Shown here: in pieces, positions 59,148 to 64,000 of the stretch | Layout of the letters: every line of letters starts with the position of its first letter | Position numbering within the stretch: the first letter of the stretch is position 1 | NCBI RefSeq assembly: GCF_047663525.1 | Contig: NC_092591.1 | Span: 35,063,001-35,127,000, forward strand | Direction: 5' to 3' | DNA length: 64,000 nucleotides | Source of the DNA: Anas platyrhynchos | Lineage: Eukaryota > Chordata > Aves > Anseriformes > Anatidae | Notes under the pieces: generated by a model | Told to the model about the DNA's origin: nothing | The model's input: the letters and a program-made list of their open reading frames with translations, nothing else | The model's database searches: none | Made by a program: the position numbers and the translations under genes

Positions 59148-62100
59148 CTGGATGGGAGAGAAAGAGAAGCCACAATCAATAAACCACTGCTTGCTATTTC
59201 TTTGAAGTGCTGCCACGTTCGCAGCAGTCCTTGTTCTGAATTTGGAACCCAGGCAGAGGCATCTAAGGTCCTGTGTGCAAGGCCCATGTCTGAAGGACCT
59301 TGGAGCACTGCTCTGTGCTTGACTTATTGCCACAAGCCCTGCAGAGACCGCAGCAGCATCCTAACAGAGGACACTGGAAGATGGTTAGTGAATAACACAA
59401 CTGCTCCAACATCCAAAGACCCTCTCTGGGCTAAAAAGGCTCTGAGACAGCACTAAAATTTAATACCTTCCATACCTTAGCACCAGCATGACAGGCTCCA
59501 CACCCACTGACTCTGAAGCACAGAAAAGGGGAAAAATAGAAAATACAGCCCAAACTTGGCAAAATGTTGAAAACATGGTGGCAGCTATCAGTGAAGGTGT
59601 TAATGAGAGGCTAAGATACTGTTGGCAGGGGGAGATATAAAAAAAAAAGGAAAAGTAGTTTTTGGGCAGAGGAATAGCAAAAGCAGTTAGGGGAAAGGCA
59701 ATTGAAAGGCAACCAAGGCCTTTAACAATTATTCATCTTTCTGAGGCTGAGGAAGGTATTTATTTTGAGCTCTCCAGAGCGGCAAGACACTGCCTTGTGC
59801 AACTCTAACTACTGCTGTCTACAGCTATTTGGAAGAAGACGCAGAACTAAGCAGGGCTCTCTTCCAAGTGGTGCCATCTTGATGCAGACCTAAGCAGAGC
59901 TCGCTCTCTTCCAGGAGATGCCAGCTCAGAAACCCTGATCCCTGACTTCACAGCCAGCTACTAAAAGCCACACACCACATACCACCATTTGGAGTGACTA
60001 CAACACCTTATTACAATACACAGCGACAAATGGGTATTTATGGACTTCTTGAGCCCTGGATCACAGAGGCGTATCACATGCTCCAAGGCTGGAAAGGACA
60101 TTTAGTTCTCAAGGACATATTACAGAGCATAAACCTCAAAGCCCTATTGGAAGCCTGATAAGCCTCAAGGCTACTGGTTCCCTAGTTACAACACTGGGGT
60201 GAGTGAAGCAGAAATTACCAGTATGTGACCCACATGTCATTGTGTCACCCGGCCAGTTCAGAAAAACTGGAATACTCTGCCAGAGAGCCACTGTAATGGG
60301 ATTTAAAGATATGAAAGGAACTATTTACAGCCAACATGAGCAGAGATGCTATTTTAAATGAAGCAGTTCTGCCCTGTGTGCAGTCTGACAGGACCTAACT
60401 AATGATAATTACCAGTAGTGAGAAAGAGTCAATAAAAAAGCCAACCTGGGTGTGTTTTAACATGTAGTTTATGGCTTCTTCAAAATATTCCAGGTGGAAC
60501 TCCTTCATCTCTTTGGGGAGATCTTCATAGCCGTAGAAAGCCAGAGCCAGCACAGCAAAGCCATAGTTGGCCAGCAGGCAAGCCCTGTATTCAGGGAGTC
60601 CTCCTCCAGTTCCATACAAGTCAATAATTCCAGGAAAGGGGCCATTTCCTGCAACAGACCACAAGACAGCTACCTTGACCCATCACTTTTCATTTGTATC
60701 CCAAATTGAGAGGACTGAGAATGTTTTTTGGTTTTTTTTTAAAAAAAAAAGCATCAAGAATGGTACTAAGCATCCTAAGTTCTGTGCCAATTTTCAGTAA
60801 ATGGATAAATTGCTTCAAGATTAAACAAGACAGCACAAAACAGCAGTCTTGCTAATGTTTTAGTGAACATCAGGGCTAGAAGGGAAGGGCTTCCCTGACA
60901 GTCACATCTAGTTCCCTATATAATGTAAACTCACTGCAAAGATATCAAGCTCTACTTCAGGAATACCCAGGAGGATTCTCCTCACTGCATTTCTTAAAAG
61001 ATGGACCCAAAAATCTCATCTTCTGATGTTCCGGGCTTCTCAGTTCCTGTGTCAATGTACTACAGCAGGTTAACCAGGGCACTAAGGGAAGAAAATATTT
61101 GCAGTTGGTCTTGCTACCCTCTGAGGGAAACTCTACCTTAGGCTCATCAGGAGACAGGGATGGAACAGAGCTGGGAGGGATGGCTACAAACTGATAAAGA
61201 AGTATGGAAAGGATAAGGCCATAAAGATTCTTCATTCCTGCTCTGAATATAGGCAATCTCAGGTGTCCACACACTAATGCGCAGAACTTGTGCAACAAAC
61301 AACAAGAACTGGAAACTCACCACCAGCCACAGGGCTACAACGCAATCATAAGCAGGGATGCTGGCTGGGACAGCACGTATGATTGCACTGCTCTCATGGA
61401 GGAGCTACCAAGGGCATGCAGGGAAGGAGGTGGGGAGGGAAAAGTGCACGCTATGTAGAAGTGCTCTCTGACTCTGTGGGGTTCCAGCATGAAACCAGAG
61501 ACACGCCTGGTGAGAGCCTCTGGGTCACAGGGAGAAGGGAAGATGGGAATGTGTTGGGGGATCGTGACTGCTAAAGAGCACCTGACCAAGTCAAGGCGAG
61601 AGATGAGGCTTCCTAGTGACAACTAGCACAAGCCTTGACAATTGCTGGGACAACACAGCATTTTTCAGGATATCTGGAAACCTCTGAGACCCTCCCGATA
61701 ATTTGCTGACAGAAAGGCTGTAAGGGCAAACCTGTATAATGCTCTACTTGACTTTCTGCTCAGAAGCGGAGAGAAATGGTGCAGATTTGGCAGCAAAAAT
61801 CTTGGACTGCAGCAACTCTGAAATGACTGAGTTCAGGAATTGGGGAAAGGCTGGGATGGGCAGCAGCACAGTTAGGACTTGAGACTTTTGGACAGCAACG
61901 TTCAGCCCTAAGAATGACTAGCTGAGTTCCCTGGAGAGCAGCCAGGTAGGGGAAAGGTAGGTTGAGGGCCGGCCAGCACCACACGCTGCCACCACGGCAT
62001 CTGAAAACAAACACGTGTTCACACGCAACTGTTGGCAAAAAACAAACTTTCCTCTGAGCTTTTCCTCTATGATTCTGTATCAACTAGTACCGTGACATTG

Positions 62101-62961
62101 GGTTTGTGGATGGGGGTAAATGTGAGAGAGCACAGAGGGTGAGCTTCAGTCCAGGGGGGCTCTGGTGAATTTAAGGACTGGGCTAACAGACAGGTCATTA
62201 AGTCTTCACCCATGGAGAAGGGTGAAGGTGCCTTCTGGGTGCAGAGCAATCGCATGCAACCCCACACTTTGGGAAGTGACTGCCCGAGCAGCAGCCCTGC
62301 CGAAAACAACCCTGGAGCCCGGGCTGAACAGCAGTCACTGAAACAAACTCAGGGGGCAAGGAGCCCGGCAGGGCCGGTACTCACCGGGGGGCAGGAAGAG
62401 CGTGGCCCGGATCCTCCCCTCTCGCACCGGCACCCTGCGCACCCCGTCCCGCAGGAACAGCCGCTCGTGCTCGGCCTGGGCCAGGAGCTGCCCGGGGGGG
62501 TCCCCGTGGCCCTCCAACACCTCCAGCTGCAGGCGGAAGGGGGTCTGCACGTCCTTCTTCACCAGCCGCCAGAAGGGCTTGCGGGGCTGCAGAGCCCAGA
62601 GCAGCCCCATGGGCTCCAGGCCGCTGAAGCTGCCTCCCGGCAGCGCGGGGCAGCGGGCCAGGTCCAGCTCCCCGTCGTCCGCCGCCTGGTACCGGCCGTG
62701 GGCCTCGAAGAGCTCGCCCGCCTCGTCCCGCAAGGATGCCCGCAGCGTGACCTGCTGCCGCGGGCCCAGGCCCTGCACGGCGATGCCCAGCGGCTCGTCG
62801 AAGAGGCTGCGGGCGGCCGGCGAGAAGCGGATGCTGGCGGCCATGGAGGACAGGCTGCGGGCGGGGAGGGCACCTGGGATCCGCGCGGGGCCGGGCCAGA
62901 GGAGCCTCTGCCAGCAGCGAGCGCTCAGCCGGCTCAGGGAGAGGGCAGCGACCTGCCCCAT
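58542..62961 (-). CDS. ACOT1/2-like: ACOT-B: type-I acyl-CoA thioesterase, ACOT1/ACOT2-like
   Basis: Exons: 62961-62385, 60648-60446, 59147-58542; 1,386 nt, 461 residues plus TGA. It hydrolyses acyl-CoA to free fatty acid and CoA by family assignment. N-terminal domain: [20 protein letters not shown] through [12 protein letters not shown]. Hydrolase domain: nucleophile elbow [11 protein letters not shown] (Ser272), Asp366 ([12 protein letters not shown]), His400 ([11 protein letters not shown]): intact triad. The first ATG lies in a strong context (GGCCATGG) and gives an Arg-rich, acid-free presequence ([20 protein letters not shown]) like mitochondrial ACOT2. Met40 gives 422 residues, the size of cytosolic ACOT1 (421), but its context is weak. 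The C-terminus is NKL, resembling but not matching the SKL-type peroxisomal signal. Orthology to a single mammalian ACOT1/2/4/6 cannot be assigned because mammalian copies duplicated separately. Confidence 0.93.
59148..60445 (-). other. ACOT-B intron 2, no gene seen
   Basis: No coding exon or intact mobile element recognised on either strand. Confidence 0.5.
60446..60648 (-). CDS. ACOT1/2-like: ACOT-B exon 2
   Basis: Encodes [20 protein letters not shown], then [20 protein letters not shown]. 203 nt. Acceptor GGTCTGTTGCAG; the donor CAG|GTTGGC is non-consensus at +3, so some read-through or alternative splicing is possible. Confidence 0.92.
60649..62384 (-). other. ACOT-B intron 1, no gene seen
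   Basis: Only short open frames without protein-like composition; a T/A homopolymer pair lies at about 60727-60750. Confidence 0.5.
62385..62961 (-). CDS. ACOT1/2-like: ACOT-B exon 1
   Basis: 192 codons plus one base. Encodes the presequence and the N-terminal domain with [20 protein letters not shown]. Donor CG|GTGAGT, the same position and phase as in ACOT-A. Very GC-rich. Confidence 0.93.
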
Positions 62962-63010
62962 GGCCCCGCAGCGATTCCGCCCCCGGGCACCGCCGCCCCG
63001 CTCTGCCCGC

Positions 63011-63050
63011 CCGGGCCGGGCCGGGTCGGGCCGGGCTGGGCTGGGTTGGG
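63011..63050. repeat. Pentanucleotide GGGCY/GGGTY minisatellite
   Basis: About eight units of CCGGG/CTGGG in tandem, 50-90 bp upstream of the ACOT-B ATG. G-quadruplex-capable on the plus strand. Confidence 0.9.
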
Positions 63051-63726
63051 GAGCCCTCGGCCCGCCCGCCGCGCGGGGAGGGGCCTGGGCGCTGCGCGGG
63101 AGCCCGGGCCGGGGGGCTGGGCTTGGCTGTGAGGCGGCCGAAATAGGTGGATTAAATAATTAAATAAATTAAATAAATTCCATAGTAGAGGCATTAAAAT
63201 AGATGTTGCTGATCGTCTTTGTTTACTACTGTGCAAATTCACCCGAAACGAGGAGTTTCGGGGCCCCCTCACAGGGGATGTTTCCTGACAGAAATGGGGA
63301 ACCTGTCTCTAAAACCAGCTGAGACCGACCTTGTGGTTTGGACAAGAGCCAAGGAGCAGCTGAGTCTGTACAAAGGCAGGGGGTCAGCTAGTGGTGGTGA
63401 AGAGGAGTTATCAGCCTTCATCCCCAGGCCCCCTGAACCAGCACCACCACAAGGCACTGCACAAGCACAGATGGGAGAAGTTTATGGAAATGACTTATTG
63501 GAGCTAATTTTAATTTAAAACAGGGATAGGTTATGCATATATATAGGCGTAATGGGAAATTTCATATATATGTAACACTTTACTGCATATAATCAGGGCA
63601 AGTTGCCATGTTGGGATGCGTATGCTTTTGGGAGCTATCACGCACACGTCCTGTGCCGAAATACATGTAAACCACGTACCTACTGTATAACTCATTTGCT
63701 TTGAGTTGTAGAGTGCTTCCAGGAAT

Positions 63727-63991
63727 CAACAGGAGTAGAGGGAATGGCCTCAAGTTGCACCAGGGGAGGTTCAGGTTTGAAATTAGGAGACATTTCTTCT
63801 CAGAAAGAGCAGTCGGGTATTGAAACAGGTTGCCCAGGGAGGTGGTGGCATCACCATCCCTGGGGTTGTTCAAGGAAAAGTTGGACCTGGTGCTTAGGGA
63901 CAGGGTTTAGTGGGTGACATTGGTAGGGGGTGGTTGGACTAGATGATCTTGAAGGCCTCTTCCAACCTTAACGATTCTGTGATTTCTATGA
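63727..63991 (+). mobile_element. CR1 LINE 3' end, well preserved
   Basis: Contains AATGGCCTCAAGTTGCACCA, AACAGGTTGCCCAGGGAGGT, TGGACTAGATGATCTTGAAG and the terminal CTTCCAACCTTAACGATTCTGTGATT. Better conserved than the copy in MIDEAS and so probably younger. Confidence 0.93.
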
Positions 63992-64000
63992 CGTGCAAAT

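Larger units (their letters stand above)
62385..63130. promoter_or_regulatory. ACOT1/2-like: CpG island over ACOT-B exon 1 and promoter
   Basis: Dense CpG through the exon and about 170 bp upstream, then an abrupt change to AT-rich sequence ((AAAT)n at about 63149-63180). Includes the GGGCC/GGGCT pentamer tandem at 63011-63050. Confidence 0.7.
62962..64000. other. Upstream flank of ACOT-B
   Basis: After the CpG island the sequence is AT-rich with no convincing exon and ends in a CR1 3' end. No further ACOT exon appears before the window stops. Confidence 0.5.

Noticed and set aside
62212..63132. 306-codon plus-strand ORF
   Set aside because: Antisense to ACOT-B exon 1 in a GC-rich island; Pro/Arg/Gly-rich composition and no domain. 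The minus strand encodes a recognisable ACOT domain with correct splice sites.
1..64000. CRISPR arrays, operons, prophage or bacterial mobile elements
   Set aside because: The window is vertebrate with spliced genes; no regularly spaced repeats, Shine-Dalgarno-led gene runs or integrase genes were seen.

Overview
The window looks like nuclear DNA from a bird. The genes are vertebrate and intron-split with GT/AG junctions. CR1 LINE 3' ends, the dominant avian retroposon family, lie at about 13.27-13.85 kb and 63.73-63.99 kb, with an older fragment near 17.94 kb. First coding exons of the ACOT genes and the DNAL1 start sit in CpG-rich islands within an otherwise AT-rich background. I cannot name the species from sequence alone.

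Layout: (1) 1-31.87 kb, plus strand: MIDEAS (ELMSAN1), the ELM2-SANT scaffold of the mitotic deacetylase complex. I rebuilt it as 12 coding exons encoding 1,112 residues with every splice phase closing. The promoter lies outside the window; about 6.4 kb of upstream intron and a roughly 4.9 kb 3' UTR are inside. (2) 31.87-about 33.8 kb: short interval between convergent genes. (3) About 33.8-50.45 kb, minus strand: DNAL1, axonemal outer-arm dynein light chain 1, 8 coding exons, 195 residues; the first coding exon carries only the ATG. (4) 50.45-53.07 kb: DNAL1 CpG island and an enigmatic stretch holding two minus-strand coding-like patches, one with a predicted membrane helix. (5) 53.07-57.43 kb and 58.54-62.96 kb, minus strand: two tandem three-exon genes of the type-I acyl-CoA thioesterase / bile-acid-CoA:amino-acid N-acyltransferase (ACOT/BAAT) family, 440 and 461 residues, with identical intron phases. 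(6) 62.96-64 kb: ACOT promoter region and a CR1 end.

Read on the opposite strand the order is ACOT, ACOT, DNAL1, then MIDEAS in opposite orientation. This matches human 14q24.3, except that mammalian PNMA1, which lies between DNAL1 and MIDEAS in human, is absent. The genes do not form one pathway: MIDEAS acts in nuclear histone deacetylation, DNAL1 in cilia, and the ACOTs in acyl-CoA metabolism of mitochondria, cytosol or peroxisomes.

The most interesting points are: an ACOT paralogue whose catalytic nucleophile is replaced by glycine while the Asp and His of the triad remain; a 104-residue membrane-protein-like ORF with TATA, octamer and polyadenylation signals between DNAL1 and the ACOTs; a perfect 16-bp-arm hairpin in an ACOT intron; and a duplicated 21-bp promoter element. 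I see no undescribed multi-gene system.
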